64,000 bases of DNA, from positions 667,777 to 731,776 of the forward strand of contig OY744616.1 of the NCBI GenBank assembly GCA_963556255.1. The letters are read 5' to 3'. A program made the translations under genes and the position numbers. The notes beneath the pieces were generated by a model. It worked only from the letters and a program-made list of their open reading frames with translations. It had not been told where the DNA came from and made no database searches. Below, one piece after another: positions 20,776 to 32,840 of the stretch (positions are counted from its first letter, which is position 1; every line of letters begins with the position of its first letter). This DNA is from Allolobophora icterica. Lineage: Eukaryota > Annelida > Clitellata > Crassiclitellata > Lumbricidae.

Positions 20776-22369
20776 TTTGATATGCTTAATTGTTATTGTT
20801 GCATTTTTCATGTTTTGCATGATATTGCGATAAATTGTTCGAAGTGGAAGTGGACATCTTGTAGGCCTACTTACTTCATTTTATTTTTCTGGGTTTCTTT
20901 GCGAAACTTAATCGGCAACACGAATTGGTGTCGTCAGTGCTATGAGCGTATGACATCACCAATTCGTGTTGACTTTTGCAGCTATCATGGCACATATAAG
21001 TTCACTTACATGCTCGTGATTGTGAAATGGGATGTACTAGTTGACAAGGAAGAAAAAAAACAGACGAACTAAAATAATTATAAACAAAATACAGAAGAAT
21101 TTTCTCTGTTGCCGGTCTAACAGTAACAGCCACTGTGAAAACTCTTATTTTGTGACAGAATAAAATGTCTGCACATGTGGCAGCTTGAATGTCAGCAATA
21201 TAAGGAGCCAAAACACGGCTAATTGGCTACCAAACGGTTCTTAAAAGATTAGATTAAGATAAGCTGATAAGTATATATCTACGGCCTAAATGTTTCATTA
21301 AACAAACTATTCTCACTTTGATTGGTAGGAACTCGTGTTTTAATGAAGAAGATAAAGAGTGAACATAGCTGATTACAATGTTGTGGTCTTTATCTTGATA
21401 CTAATAATGCACCGTCTTCCTGACCAAATTCATTTTTTTATACTCTGATTATCTTGTCTTTGTGCCATGATACACACAGTCACGTAAAGCGATATCTTGA
21501 TACAAGTAGCCATTTTTGATACTTCTGTTCCTGTTGCCATTTCCCTAAATACCTTGACAACAAAAGCAATATGCAATGCATGGCTTTGTACGTATAGGCC
21601 TACTACAGCGCTATAGAGTTCCCCATTCGCTACCTTACATGTTGAATAGCTTCCATAACTTATTAATTGCAAACTTTGATATCTGTGGTCTTATTACAAT
21701 GGTGTAAATTTTTGGCTTAATTTTGTAAGGTTAGAGGAGTTTATAAGTGCAAACAATGGTCTATTTATGGAGACCTTCATGGCATGGCACTAATTCAAAC
21801 GGGCAGCAGACAAGCTGGTAAATTCATTGAAAAATTAGCAGTGGTGAGGCCACTCGACTATTGTATTACCATAGGAAAACGTATATATTTACATTTCACT
21901 TCGTGGCTTGACAACAGCCTCTCTCACTGGGAGGATGCTGTTATCCGGCGTCTGCCACGTGACTTGGTGTGTAGGCCTGTACTGTATCAGTGCATATGCA
22001 AGTGTATTCATGCTATATGAACGCCTCTGAGTGGTATATACCGCGAGAGGCGCTTTATAAATGCCCATATACAATACAATATGCAAATGCATGTTGCTTC
22101 ATCTGCTTACAATTTGTCAATACCTATGCAGATGAGCAGTGTAATTAAGGATGTTCATATTTGTAAGGCAAATGTCTGAAGGTGTCTTCTGTAACGTATG
22201 TACTTTTCTCACACAAATACACTCAGCCTTTAGTTAAGAATGTGAGAAATAACGTGACATGAGTGATTTAGCATCATACTTGTTATGCCTAGATTATTCA
22301 AGTAATTAACCAGCACGAAACTACCAGCACTATAAGCATAATAATTAATGTAGAGTTAGGGGAAAACTA

Positions 22370-23000
22370 GCGGTTTGGAGAATCATCAATTACGAGGCGT
22401 CGAGATCCGATCTTCGGTCGTCTGCTCATGACGTGGCAGTTGGCCGTGTCGCGACCGAAGTGAAGGGTTGATGGCGAGTGAGTTAAGGCCGATTAACTCA
22501 GAAACTCGAGTGTTTTAAAGAAGAAAAACGCTCGGGTTATTCGACAGTTTTATAGTACATCGTACTAGGAACGATTTGAAACGAACTTTACGGAATTCGG
22601 TTGAATATCGACTAAGTTACGGTCGAGTGAAGAATCGATGAGGTGAACTTGAATAAAACGTCGTGAAAAACCTCTGCGAAACGTTCGAAGGACACTACCG
22701 TCGAGATGTGTGGATTGACACATTAATTGTCAATCGAACTCTTTGGGAAAGCGAATGCTATAGAGATAATTCGAACTCTAACATTCCGGTGAAATACGAA
22801 TGAAGTTTATTTGACGAAGTGGTCAGATCGAATTTCTACTCAACTACGAACAATAAGGTGAAGATGGGCGACAACCATTCTTCACGTTAAAGTGCATCAA
22901 AGATTCATCAAGAACTAGCGAAGAATGGGAACCATGAATGGACCGAAACTCTTCTCCACGGGGAGGGTAATATAAATAAACTATCTCAGCAAACATAATA
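22370..23000. other. CGA/TCG-rich island inside the hAT-type element
   Basis: Unlike its AT-rich surroundings this stretch is dense in CGA and TCG trinucleotides. It has no long open frame. An imperfect hairpin is formed by CTTCGGTCG and CGACCGAAG at 22,413-22,466. The function is unknown; it could be a non-coding transcript or captured sequence. Confidence 0.4.
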
Positions 23001-23454
23001 TTAATTCTAATATAATGTCGTGCTGGTATAAGTAGATTAAATAGAAGGTTAGGTCTAGAATTATCTAACTAGTGTTATTGAGAAACTCTGAATGTATATA
23101 TTAATCTAATGCTGAACTATATTACATATTTGTACTTCAAAACATTCTTCTTGTTGAACTTTGAATTTGAAATATGGATAAAATACAAAGTGTAGAACTA
23201 ATAAAGGGGCTCGGAGCTTTACAGCATACTAAAGTAACTAGACATGAGATCGATGTCTGTCCCTGAGAAATAATAGCCAAATAAGGGGCCTACTATAGCT
23301 GTACTAGTAGTAAACGTTACATCTTCTCTTCAGTCCCTTTGTATGTAGTTGAACTTCAGTGTGATAGGTTAGCTTTTGAGAACTTGGCCCTTTTGACTGG
23401 TCACTGGACCAACGGCTGTTCAACTCTCATATTGACTCATGCTTCTGACTAGGG

Positions 23455-23588
23455 CACGCCGCGCCGCGCCGCCGCCGCCGATATTTCGTTGTTGCCGCCG
23501 CCGCCGATATTTGGTCGTCGGCGCGCCGCCGCCGCCGACCCAAAATGACCGGCGCGCCGCCGCCGACACTAAGACGTCGGCGCAGGGC
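23455..23588. repeat. Right GC-rich (CGCCGC)n array
   Basis: Same GCCGCCGCCGA blocks as the left array, with spacers GATATTTCGTTGTT, GATATTTGGTCGTC and CCCAAAATGACC. Confidence 0.85.
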
Positions 23589-23600
23589 TCTATCACAGAA

Positions 23601-24052
23601 AGAACACTCACATTCATAAGATGTAGGCCTACTGCGGAAACTTCTATAATCCTTGTTCTTACTTACAATTTAGCGCCTACATCACTGTGCCTACATCATT
23701 GTGCATAGACAGCCAAATTATTTGTAAAGACTTAGGCCTAGCACATCTAGATTAAATAAATGTAAATCTTTAATTCTGATTAGATGCTACCACTAGCAGG
23801 TGTCACATGCTCAAAACATAGGCTACTGCTTTCATAGCGTATTTGAGCAATCGGTAATGCTCATACAAATTCGCAAATTGTCATGTAACTAGTAAAACTT
23901 GAGAAAAAACTATTATTGGCAATTATGTCAGTCAGTCACGTGAATTTTAAATAGTTTCTCACGACGAAATCCTTGACAAGAAACCAGTTTTCTTCCTCCG
24001 AAAATGCTCTAAAACTCACCAACGACAATGTAGAATTCCAACATTTTTCCCG
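23601..24052. other. No recognisable feature
   Basis: AT-rich with two TAGGCCTA octamers; no gene. Confidence 0.35.
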
Positions 24053-24074
24053 ATGAGGACACCCGGACCCCCGC

Positions 24075-24232
24075 TTCAGGGAGGGCTAGGAAGGGAAGGG
24101 AAAAGGGAGGGAAAGGGGAAGAGGAGGGGAGGGAAAGGGGAAGGGGCAGGGAAAGCGAAGGGACGGGAAGGGGGCGAAGGGAGGAAGATGGACAGGCACG
24201 GAGGGGAGGGGAGGGAAGGGGAGGGTGAATGG
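24075..24232 (+). repeat. Polypurine GGGA/GGAA tract
   Basis: About 155 bp of almost only G and A on the plus strand (GGGAAGGGGAAGG-like units). It is open as a Gly/Lys/Arg/Glu-rich frame but looks like simple repeat. It could form triplex or G-quadruplex structures. Confidence 0.85.
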
Positions 24233-24599
24233 TTCTTGTTTCCCACTTCGAGCCCTGGGCTGGTGGCTTCTTTTAAATTTGGTCAGAGATGTCGTTTATC
24301 ATGGTACGTTTATTATGGGTTTCACATTTATATTTAATTATTATGTTTTCAATTATTTGTATCTGAAATTCATTTCTTCATTAAATTACTTTCATATACT
24401 TATTGCGAAGTTCTCTTCTTCTTGAGACTAGTCTTCCACAGGTTTAGTAACGCAATGACTCCGGGTTGATCTCGTAGATGTCACTTAATAAAACGACTTA
24501 ACCTCGTCACAACTAGTATATTAGTTGTCCATTCAATTCTATCATGGCATCTGTATGAGAGCTAATTTCTTTTCCCCATTAGATTAGTTCCCCGTAAGT

Positions 24600-25070
24600 A
24601 TAGACTAGAAATAGTCTATGTTATAGGTCCAATGATCGAATAGTGGATGGGGCAGAAACGGCTGCTTGACAGGCGTATGTGAAGGTCTCAGCTGGGGATA
24701 AATGAGATTAATAGGAGAAAATTGAGAGATAGGCATTCGATAAATGATGGTCAAGCGGGCAGCAACGGAGAGCCGGCGGCTCAGAGCATCTCGTAAATGC
24801 AGCAATGTCACTGACCGAGACGAATCCTGGAAGAAGTTCTCGACGTTGTCAGATCTAGTTGTCGACGACGGACGATCGCGTTTCTGCCAGTACATAGCGC
24901 AAGCAATGGATTCGATTACGAGACAAGGAAGAACTGCGACGCTTCCGACCACAACCGAATCGAACGGAGTCTTCGAGTCGAAGGATAATATGAAAAAACA
25001 GCGAAACAGACTATTTCAACAACTGGAGAGTGTGTCGGACGAACGGAACATCAAGTGACGCAGGACAATT
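24600..25070 (+). repeat. Dispersed repeat, copy A
   Basis: Blocks 'gatggtcaagcgggcagc', 'agagcatctcgtaaa' and 'tggaagaagttctc' with 'cgacgacggacga' recur in the same order at 31,560-31,950. The longest frame (24,744-25,058, VTDRDESWKKFSTLSDLVVD) matches no family I know. Confidence 0.5.
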
Positions 25071-26430
25071 TGGAGCTCGCAAGGATAGTTCCCAATGGAT
25101 GCCACGAATTCCCAGAGAAAACTACACATCCAGCAAATCTGGCAGAGCATCCGGTGAGCAAGATTTCCATTGTCTTTGACTGCTAACGTTGGTGTTTTTC
25201 ATAAAATTGTAGGTTAATTACAGTTTTTTAGAGAATTATTTTGTCCTTGAGAGATACAGTAATTGGTTAAGAGTGTGGTTTAAATGCACCGTAAGGAGAA
25301 AAGTGTTAAAGGCTACGATATCATTAGCTTAATTGTTATATTAGTGTCAATAGAAGTTTTGAAGAGCTTGAATTTATGGTTACTCGTACTTACACTTGGT
25401 TGCTCTTTGAAATTTTCGATAAATTAAAAAAAGTGTAGAGAGAAAAATATTTATTCAGATGGTTTAAAGAGAGATGACAAGAAGGCTGTGAGAATATGAT
25501 GATGTAGAGGGAAGTGAAGATGGATTATAGGAAGTAGATGTGGATGAGGCTGGTGTAAGTGAAAGACAGATTAAGCTCACTCTGATTCAAGCTACAAGAA
25601 GAGAGGCCTTGGCTAGCGGAGAAGGAGCGTTTCCATGCTGAAAACGAAAGGATGGAAATGAATTTGGCTTTTTTAGGTGAAAAATCACAGCAAAAGGCAC
25701 GCGAGGCACGTGCCTAGGGCCCCGCGCAATAGAGGGGCCCCGCGGCGGCCCAGAAACAAAAAAACTTTATTATAAGTTCTTTTCTAGCAAGTAACAATTC
25801 TGAAAAACAAAGCAATAACAATAACAAATTTTTAGTATTTTTTTAAAGTCTGCTGCGGTCTTCATTTTGAAATATAATTATTGGCAGTAAGCGCAGAGCG
25901 CAATAGTAGTTAGACTGAAGTAAATCAATAATTGTAACGCATGGCGGCGATCACGTAGGGCTACAGCTTGCTGTATATTTTGTTTGTTTTCATTATTTTA
26001 TCTGCTTTTTACAACGCTATTCAAGGAATTTCTTATGTCTTCGTAAGTTAATATTAATTTTTAATATTAAATCTCCCTTAGTCCTATTATCTAGTCATTT
26101 TCTAAATTGTTTTAAACTTTAAATTATAAAAAAGGCAAAAATCGTAATCAAATTTCTCACATAGAATAAATAGGCCTATAGGCCTATGTAGGCATGTCGG
26201 TACTCGGTACTCAGTCGGTAGTGAAATCTATTATTTAACGAAATCAAAAACTGCTCTTGTCACTTCATTTCCACCTCCTCCAATGTTTAACGTTAAGTTA
26301 TTTTGATAGTTTCTATCCCTTTTGTTATGCAGATTCAGATTGTGATCATCAGTTATTACCGTTGTAAGAAAATTTCGTGGCAAAGTCACAATCCATGTAT
26401 AGCAAACATTTACTCATTACAATCTCACTT
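25071..26430. other. Mixed repeat remnants
   Basis: The frame at 25,590-25,680 (KERFHAENERMEMNLAF) resembles the Glu-rich start of a gypsy gag. A GC-rich palindromic piece with GGCACGTGCC and GGGGCCCC at 25,697-25,755 looks like a transposon end. The rest is AT-rich with two adjacent TAGGCCTA copies at 26,171-26,186. Confidence 0.35.
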
Positions 26431-26431
26431 T

Positions 26432-26514
26432 CATAGGCTTAATTTGTGAGGGTTACGAGGGGTACGTGTACCCCACTTTTTTGACGGTACAATAAAAAAA
26501 GGTTTGAAAATCGC
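26432..26514 (+). mobile_element. Partial copy of the CATAGGCGTAA hAT-type MITE
   Basis: Starts CATAGGCTTAATTTGTG and contains GAGGGGTACGTGTACCCCAC, as in the complete copies at 30,146 and 35,058; its right end is not recognisable. Confidence 0.5.
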
Positions 26515-26534
26515 TGCCTTAGTTAACTGAGAGG

Positions 26535-26870
26535 CTGAAGCCTTCAAGTTAGCACAAAAGGAAGACCCTACGTTATCAGAACTGTGAACAAGTGCACGGG
26601 AGGGAGATGGCAATATTATGTGAGAGTGAATGATCTCTTGTTTCGGCGAAGTAAACCGAACCAACGTGATGACGGAGAAGTTAGTGACAATCAATTAGCG
26701 ATACCTGTAGGATTCAGAACAAAGATCTTAAAGTTAGTGCATGATTCTACATTGGTGTAAAAGCCAAAAAATCGCTCATAGTCTTCTGCTGACCGTTGAT
26801 GACACACGATGTTCAGGCATACTTACCATCATGCCTAGTATGCCAAAATACTCCTCCAGTGTATGATTAA
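26535..26870 (+). pseudogene. Gypsy-type integrase zinc-finger remnant
   Basis: The plus-strand reading is VNDLLFRRSKPNQRDDGE, then NQLAIPVGFRTKILKLVHDS. After a degraded stretch comes HDVQAYLPSCLVCQNTPP. This is the H2C2 zinc-binding domain of a Ty3/gypsy integrase (LVHDS, then C-x2-C in SCLVCQ). It is interrupted by stops and lacks the catalytic core. Confidence 0.75.
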
Positions 26871-27240
26871 AGAGGCGGATGAGGTCCCAGTAGTCGATGC
26901 TTCATCTGACACCCAGATCAGAGGAGACACAAGGAACGAAGCAAATTCAAAATCTTCTGGTAGGAAATTTACCCTATGTATAGTGTCACAAATAATTCAC
27001 TGGAAAGAATTCAATGCACTTTCTAACACAGAGGCCAAACGCGTGGCGAAGATCTGAATTCATCTTTTCTGTAGGAGTGAAAGTCCTCAAGCTACCGCTA
27101 GTATGTTTGGTATTGTTTTTGGCTTCAGTAACGGTTCGCTACCGCTTGACTAACGCTAATTTAGAGCGTCACGTCGACAGGGATTGACACTTTCTTGAGC
27201 TGCAAAAGGTGTCTAGCCCAGATCCATTCTCTCTTCAATG

Positions 27241-27640
27241 CAGAGGCGGCGCTACACCAGGGCGCGCCAGGGCAAATGCCCTGGTAAAAAAACTTTGCCC
27301 TGGTCGATGCCCTGCCAGAATTGTTGCCCTGTTCAGAATTTGTTCGGGCATATTTCTCATATCCTGAGATATAAATTCACTAAATTCTCTGAAATGTTAA
27401 AATTGCCTTTACACATGTCAAAAAGCGTTCAGCTTCCGGGGGAGGCTTCGCTCATCTGTCTTTCTGACTATAGACAACTATAATAGTGGAGTGGAAATTT
27501 ATGGATAGCGCGATCTTAGGCCTATATGGTCACCATTGAAGCTCGCGCTACCGCGCTTTCCATAAATCGCCCTATGCACTGGTTACTTTTTGGCTGCCCT
27601 GGCTATGCCCTGGTTACAAAAAAGTCTGGCGCCGCCACTG
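27241..27640. mobile_element. hAT-type MITE, 400 bp
   Basis: Ends CAGAGGCGGCGC and GCGCCGCCACTG are imperfect inverted repeats. Flanks CTTCAATG and CTACAATG match at 7 of 8 positions. It carries several GCCCTGG/CCAGGGC motifs near both ends. Confidence 0.8.
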
Positions 27641-27721
27641 CTACAATGGGGGTGTGCATTGAATTTATTGTACTAATAATATTTGAACTAATATGGGTGA
27701 AATGGAAGAGCCAGAACGGCA

Positions 27722-27905
27722 ATGACCACTGGTCAGCAGACTCCAGAGTCTGCTGATCTCAACCCAATGACCACTGGTCAGCAGACTCCAGAGTCTGCTG
27801 ATCTCAACCCAATAGAGAGATTGTGGGCAGCTCTGAAATATCACATCCCTCATCGAACAAAGCCAGAAATTAAGACAGATGATGCGATATCAGAGATTTT
27901 TTGGC
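27722..27905 (+). pseudogene. Tc1-like transposase fragment with 45-bp tandem duplication
   Basis: The frame reads ESADLNPIERLWAALKYHIP, then HRTKPEIKTDDAISEIFWQQ, the DLNPIE catalytic Glu motif and following tail of a Tc1 transposase. Just before it a 45-bp unit (TTGQQTPESADLNPM) is repeated twice in frame. Only the last ~60 codons remain. Confidence 0.75.
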
Positions 27906-28685
27906 AACAATTGACCCTGAAATGTGTGTGTACGGTATATTAAACATACCCCGAAAGGCTGCGCAATTAGGCCTAATTGTCGCAAATGCGGGGGACATGC
28001 GGGGCATTGCAACTTTCTGACTAATTTGCGACTATATTTGCGTGCAATATACCCATCTAAATAATTAGTCGTTATTATAACACTGTTGTCCCTTCTTAAT
28101 TCTTTCTCAACACACATACCTGTAGGTCTAAATGCTCAACTTATGATCTCTACCCTTAAACTTTTACCCTTATTTATTCTCTAAGTGAAGAGATATACAG
28201 GTCATAGCCCCGCAGGCTAGAATGCGATGAGGGATCTATTCAGCGCCTTATCGCACAATTGCGTCATATTACACCAATGGGATATTAAGGATGACTGGAT
28301 TAAAATTATTAGACCCTGTATTTTTTAAATTGAGCTAATGGCGTTCAACCGATGGAATAACAGAGGTGAAACGATTAAGATCAGTAACATAAATTGCGTC
28401 CAAGCCTTCCAACGCATAATCGCTCCCCTAGGACTCTGAATTCGTTGTGCTGTGGTTGATTTCTTTGGTTGCTCTGTGGTTTAGCGAGTGGTTTGAAACT
28501 TGTCTGCATGTCGAGTTAATGATATCTTTCAAGCTCGCTCATTGGAGCGAAATTAGCTATGTTTCGAATAATTTGATAGCATATACAGTACACTGTAGAC
28601 ATCTCTGGTTGCGCTAAGCCTTTAAACACACTAATCGATTCCACATCATGCAGTGCTCGAAGCCATTAGGCACTTCTCAAGTTGT
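27906..28685. other. No recognisable feature
   Basis: No gene or repeat recognised; only short open frames. Confidence 0.35.
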
Positions 28686-28789
28686 CTTCAGTGGTTTATT
28701 CATAATAATAATAATAATTTTTTATTTTATCATATGTCTCCCGACAATTTTTTTATCTACCTGGGGGATCCTTGATACCCCAGGGCTAA

Positions 28790-29040
<251 letters not shown>

Positions 29041-29460
29041 AAATTCACATAGCGTCGGAGCACAGCCGAGGCCGAAGAAAATGGTGCTGTACATGAGTTA
29101 CAAAAGTCAGTGACAGTCGTATGAAAGTTTAGAAAGATAGGTCTTCAGCTGTGATTGAATGACTCCAGAGATGGCGCAGTCTTAACGTGATCAGGAAGAT
29201 TGTTCCACGCAGTGGGTCCAGCGACAGAGAAGGAACAGTCGCCAAATCTTGTGGAAGACCGCGGGACTTGCAGTTGATTTTTTATGACGATCGTAGCCGA
29301 CATCTGTTCCGGTTGTCTGCTACACGAATGCAGAAATCAGAGATATAATCCGGCATGAGGTGATTCAGTGCTTATGGGTGATCAATCACGGTTGATATGT
29401 AATCCACTGAGGAACACGCAGCCAGTGTAGGTTGTCGCGTAGCAGATTAGTGACATGATC
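29041..29460 (-). pseudogene. LINE reverse transcriptase C-terminus
   Basis: The minus strand reads LLRDNLHWLRVPQWITYQ, later HLMPDYISDFCIRVADNRNR, then TRFGDCSFSVAGPTAWNNLP and HVKTAPSLESFNHS. These are the LHWLPV and AWNNLP motifs ending CR1/L2-like reverse transcriptases. Stops and a frame change are present. The poly(ATT) tail follows at 29,040. Confidence 0.75.
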
Positions 29461-30137
29461 AGATGGTGTCCTGCCATATACGAGAGTTAAGCATCGACTG
29501 TTTCGATCTAGTTAACAAGGCGGCAGGCCCGGCGCCAGTAGGCTGTTGCAGTAGTCAACCCTGGAACATGTCTCTGTATGTGTCTCAATATCCCAAAACT
29601 AGGAGGATCAGTTTCAAATTAGAGAACACAACACTCAGTCGTCATCGGTTCAAAATGGCATGTGAAATGTAATACGTTCTGATTAGATTCTTTAGTGATG
29701 GTAAATATTCAACGCATTCTATACAGCAGATGAAGGATAAAGGATTTCTAGATAAAGGATCAATTGCATTTGCTTGTTGTCGTAAAAATCTGATGCTGTT
29801 AAAAATCTTGCACATGAAACAACTGACGCATCATGAGATACCGTAGGCCCAGATCTTTTAACGACAGTTATAGTATAGCGCGAACTAGCAGAGGTCATCT
29901 GCTTCTCGAGATGTGCCATCAATAACAGCGGAACCCCAGAGCAACCACCATCATTAGCGATCCAACTAATTATCTGTGGGCGGGGTCTCGACAGAACCAT
30001 TCCACATTGTAATGGCATCAACCAATCGTCAAACCCACCGCCACGATGCTTGATTCGCGTTAGGTGTGCCCAATTACCGCGCTCAGCTCAAGCTCTATGA
30101 TGAGTTTTCTAGCGCCGGCAGCCTGAACCAAACGGCA
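29461..30137. other. Unassigned
   Basis: Contains a 100-codon minus-strand frame (29,719-30,021) with no family I recognise; probably not coding. Confidence 0.3.
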
Positions 30138-30145
30138 ATACCAGA

Positions 30146-30339
30146 CATAGGCGTAATTTGTGGGGAACGAGGGGTACCCTTACCACCACTTTTTGGACTA
30201 GGGGTACCGTACCCCCCACTTTTTGAACAATGCCAATGAATATTTCATTATTGTGCTTTCCCAGAGATCGCAGTCTCAGCCATGTTTCGTGTATGTAAGA
30301 AATTGGTACCCCACTTTTAAGACCAAAGTTACGCCCCTG
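30146..30339. mobile_element. hAT-type MITE (CATAGGCGTAA family), 194 bp
   Basis: Left end CATAGGCGTAATTTG, right end CAAAGTTACGCCCCTG, flanked by the perfect 8-bp repeat ATACCAGA (30,138-30,145; 30,340-30,347). It contains GGGGTACCC-type palindromes. Inverted sister copy at 35,058. Confidence 0.9.
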
Positions 30340-30477
30340 ATACCAGAAGCACATTCGTGGTAGTGCAATTAAGCCATCGAAGATCAGTGAGGTCTTTTGA
30401 GATTCATAGAAGAGAGTCGGTTAAGAGAGATTCCACAGTTAACCACAAAGCAACCGAACTGTTAATTGTGTTATTTG

Positions 30478-30715
30478 CAGTGTTTTTTTTTTCAGCCGGA
30501 ACGGCGTTCCGGCACCTGTTTTCAGGTACTAAACATAATTTATTTATTTTAATAATAAAAAACAATAATTTTTTATTATAATTTAATTTCAGTGTTTTGA
30601 ACTGTTTTTCAGTGTTTGTTGAGACTCCTCCCAACCCCAATCCCGTTTTCCCCGGAATTTTAACCCGCCCAAAATTATTCCGTTCCGGAACCTTTTTTCC
30701 AGAAAAAAAGCACTG
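30478..30715. mobile_element. hAT-type MITE, 238 bp
   Basis: Ends CAGTGTTTTTTTTTTC and AAAAAAAGCACTG. Flanks GTTATTTG and GGTATTTG match at 7 of 8. Subterminal CCGGAACGGCGTTCCGG and GTTCCGGAACC palindromes. Confidence 0.85.
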
Positions 30716-30819
30716 GGTATTTGTAATAAGGTAACTTAATCATTTCCAACAATAGTTATGGAACAAACAATGAGGTTGTTTCAGATCATGTCATACCTGT
30801 TGAAAATGGCTTCTAACCA

Positions 30820-30950
30820 TGGCCAATCAGAATCCGCATCTCACTAGATTGGCGTTGGCGATCCAGCGATATGATTTGGAAATTAACTATGTACCGGAAA
30901 AGCACAACTCATTGCCCTACGGGCTAACTCGGGCTTATAGGACAAATTAA
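30820..30950 (+). pseudogene. Gypsy RNase H remnant
   Basis: The frame reads NPHLTRLALAIQRYDLEINY, then VPEKHNSLPYGLTRAYRTN, the end of a Ty3/gypsy RNase H (N-RLARW-L-LQ-YDF-I-Y-PGK-N---D-LSR). Only about 45 codons are recognisable. It may belong to the same decayed element as the integrase remnant at 26,535. Confidence 0.7.
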
Positions 30951-31039
30951 TTCCTTTGCATCGTATAGTGTTTAAGTTCTCATGTTCAACACTTGGGTTG
31001 CTTACATTTTATGTCAAAAGTTAAGTAACTATTCTTATT

Positions 31040-32030
31040 TTAAGTGTTAGCAAATTACAATAATTTATATCTGACTGATATTACTCGTCGTGGTTTTGTA
31101 TGTGTTTTATGTTCTAGATTACAGTCTTTGAGACTTGTAATAACAAGCCTGACGACGTCGCGAAAATTACGGCTAACAAGGACACTCGCCGTGCGTCGAT
31201 CGCCTGTGCTCGTGTCAAATCAAAGTCGAACTAAACTGCCCACCAAGAAAGCCATCTTCTTCTTTCTGAAACCTGCGACTGGTGCCATAAGGGGAAAATG
31301 TGATAATGTAGTGAGATATGGGCAATCAGCGATGAAGTTAATTTGTTTAGTGCAGAATTAAGTGTTTTGTTTGTCTGTTAGTACATTATTTTCTGTAACT
31401 ATAAACTAGCCTACGTTTTGTTAACGTTAAAGACTGACTGCAAGAGCAAGTAATTCGACGACTACGCCTGTCCTAGAGTAGACACAGAGAGGGAAACGTG
31501 AAGGACGGACACTGCTCCACTGATAGAGGAGGAGTAAGGGAAGAGATGGCTGATTGACAGGTGGAGGTGAAAGATGAGAGGGACATAAAAGAGATTAATA
31601 AGTTAGAAGTGAGATGGGTATTCGCTTACTGACGGTCAAGCGGGCGACATCGGAGAGCGACGTTACAGAGCATCTCTTAAACGAGTTGACCCAGTATTGT
31701 TAGTGCAAGGCCGAAGCGAATCGCAGACTCTCTTCATGTTATGTTAAGTTGTGGCTGTGTACATAAGCTGTATAATTATATGTAACTTATACGCAAAACA
31801 CCAAAGGGCGTCTCGTTTCTCCGTAAGATACCATCGATCACCCACGTGCTAGAAAAGTAGATTAACCGCCGAACTTTAGCACCGTTCGCCACCAAATACT
31901 GGAAGAAGTTCTCACCGTTTTCCGATAAAGTGATCGACGACGGACGAGAACTGGTAAAGACGCCATATTGATTCTTTTCTTCCAGCACGATGCTAGTCTG
32001 TTCAGGGCGAGAAAATAGACTGTATTCCTA
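31040..32030 (+). repeat. Dispersed repeat, copy B
   Basis: Segments match 16,806-16,930, 18,880-18,990 and 24,660-24,860 in the same orientation (for example 'gactacgcctgtcctag' and 'gacggtcaagcgggcgac'). No coding match recognised; it may be a gypsy LTR/leader. Confidence 0.45.
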
Positions 32031-32035
32031 ACAAC

Positions 32036-32840
32036 ATGGAGAAGTACATCACCTTCATAAACAGTGTCCAGTTTCTAAACAGCTCGTGGAGGTTGCTGGA
32101 AGAAAGCTATCACCGGCAGATCAGAAAGTCATAGCGACCACAGCGCTAGAACAAAACTGTAGGCCTATCTAATGCGGCGCAATTGGCGTCTATCGCTACA
32201 AGTATATAAATAGCTACAGTCGTTTTGAAGAAGAGTGACTTCCTCCCAAAGAGGCGTTACAAGGCAAGTTTGTCCGAGACGCAGACTACCAGCACACCCA
32301 GCGGCTATGCCATGGGAGGCATTCGGCTGCAAGACGCTGGATGACTACCACGACCTATGTCTCCGTACAGACGTGCTCCTACTTACAGATGTCTTCGAGA
32401 CCTTCAGAGGCACAGCGGTGAAGCACTACAGTCTGGACCCAGCACACTACTTTAGTTTACCAGGAATGGCCTGGGACGCATTGTTAAAAAAGACACAGAT
32501 CGAGCTCGTGCTCTTGACTGACATCTACATGCACCTGTTCGTTGAGAGAGTTCTCCGAGGCGGAATTTCTATGGCGTCCTAGCGCTTCGCCAAGGCCAAC
32601 AACCCACAGTGCCCTGACCATGACACCTCGAAGGTAGACAACTGATTACATGTATGTACCTGGATGCGAACAATCTATGTGGCTGGGTAGTGCAGCAGCT
32701 ATTGCCAGTCGGTGGTTTCCGCTAGGCGAGTCCAACGCCGATAGACACGCCCGATGGCTTCCTGCTCGAGGTCGACCTTGAGTATCCGAAGCACCTCTAT
32801 GACGCCCACGACGACTATCCCTTAGGCACAACGACGCTGT
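32036..32840 (+). pseudogene. Polinton/Maverick-type protein-primed DNA polymerase B fragment
   Basis: Readings in order: EKYITFINSVQFLNSS (exonuclease-side motif), the frame at 32,310-32,582 with FGCKTLDDYHDLCLRTDVLL, then HYFSLPGMAWDALLKKTQIE and VERVLRGGISMAS, and in another frame YLDANNLCGWVVQQLLPVGG followed by EVDLEYPKHLYDAHDDYPL. These are conserved stretches of the family-B polymerase of Polinton (Maverick) elements, which replicate themselves by protein priming. Frameshifts and stops between the pieces make it a relic; no integrase, capsid or other Polinton gene was found nearby. Confidence 0.8.

Larger units (their letters stand above)
20637..23592. mobile_element. Non-autonomous hAT-type element with GC-rich subterminal arrays, 2,956 bp
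   Basis: Ends TAGAGCCCTGCGCCG and CGGCGCAGGGCTCTA are perfect 15-bp inverted repeats flanked by the 8-bp direct repeat TCACAGAA (20,629-20,636; 23,593-23,600). The TIR start fits the hAT consensus YARNG. Just inside each end is a ~130-bp array of CGCCGCCGCCGA units in the same orientation. The interior is AT-rich and has no transposase-like frame. Alternatively, two short GC-rich elements could have recombined. Confidence 0.75.

Noticed and set aside
20565..20833. Ala/Pro/Arg-rich frames over the GC-rich array
   Set aside because: Open on both strands because of (GCC)n composition; no domain.
24053..24337. Gly/Lys/Glu-rich 94-codon protein
   Set aside because: Translation of a polypurine tract.
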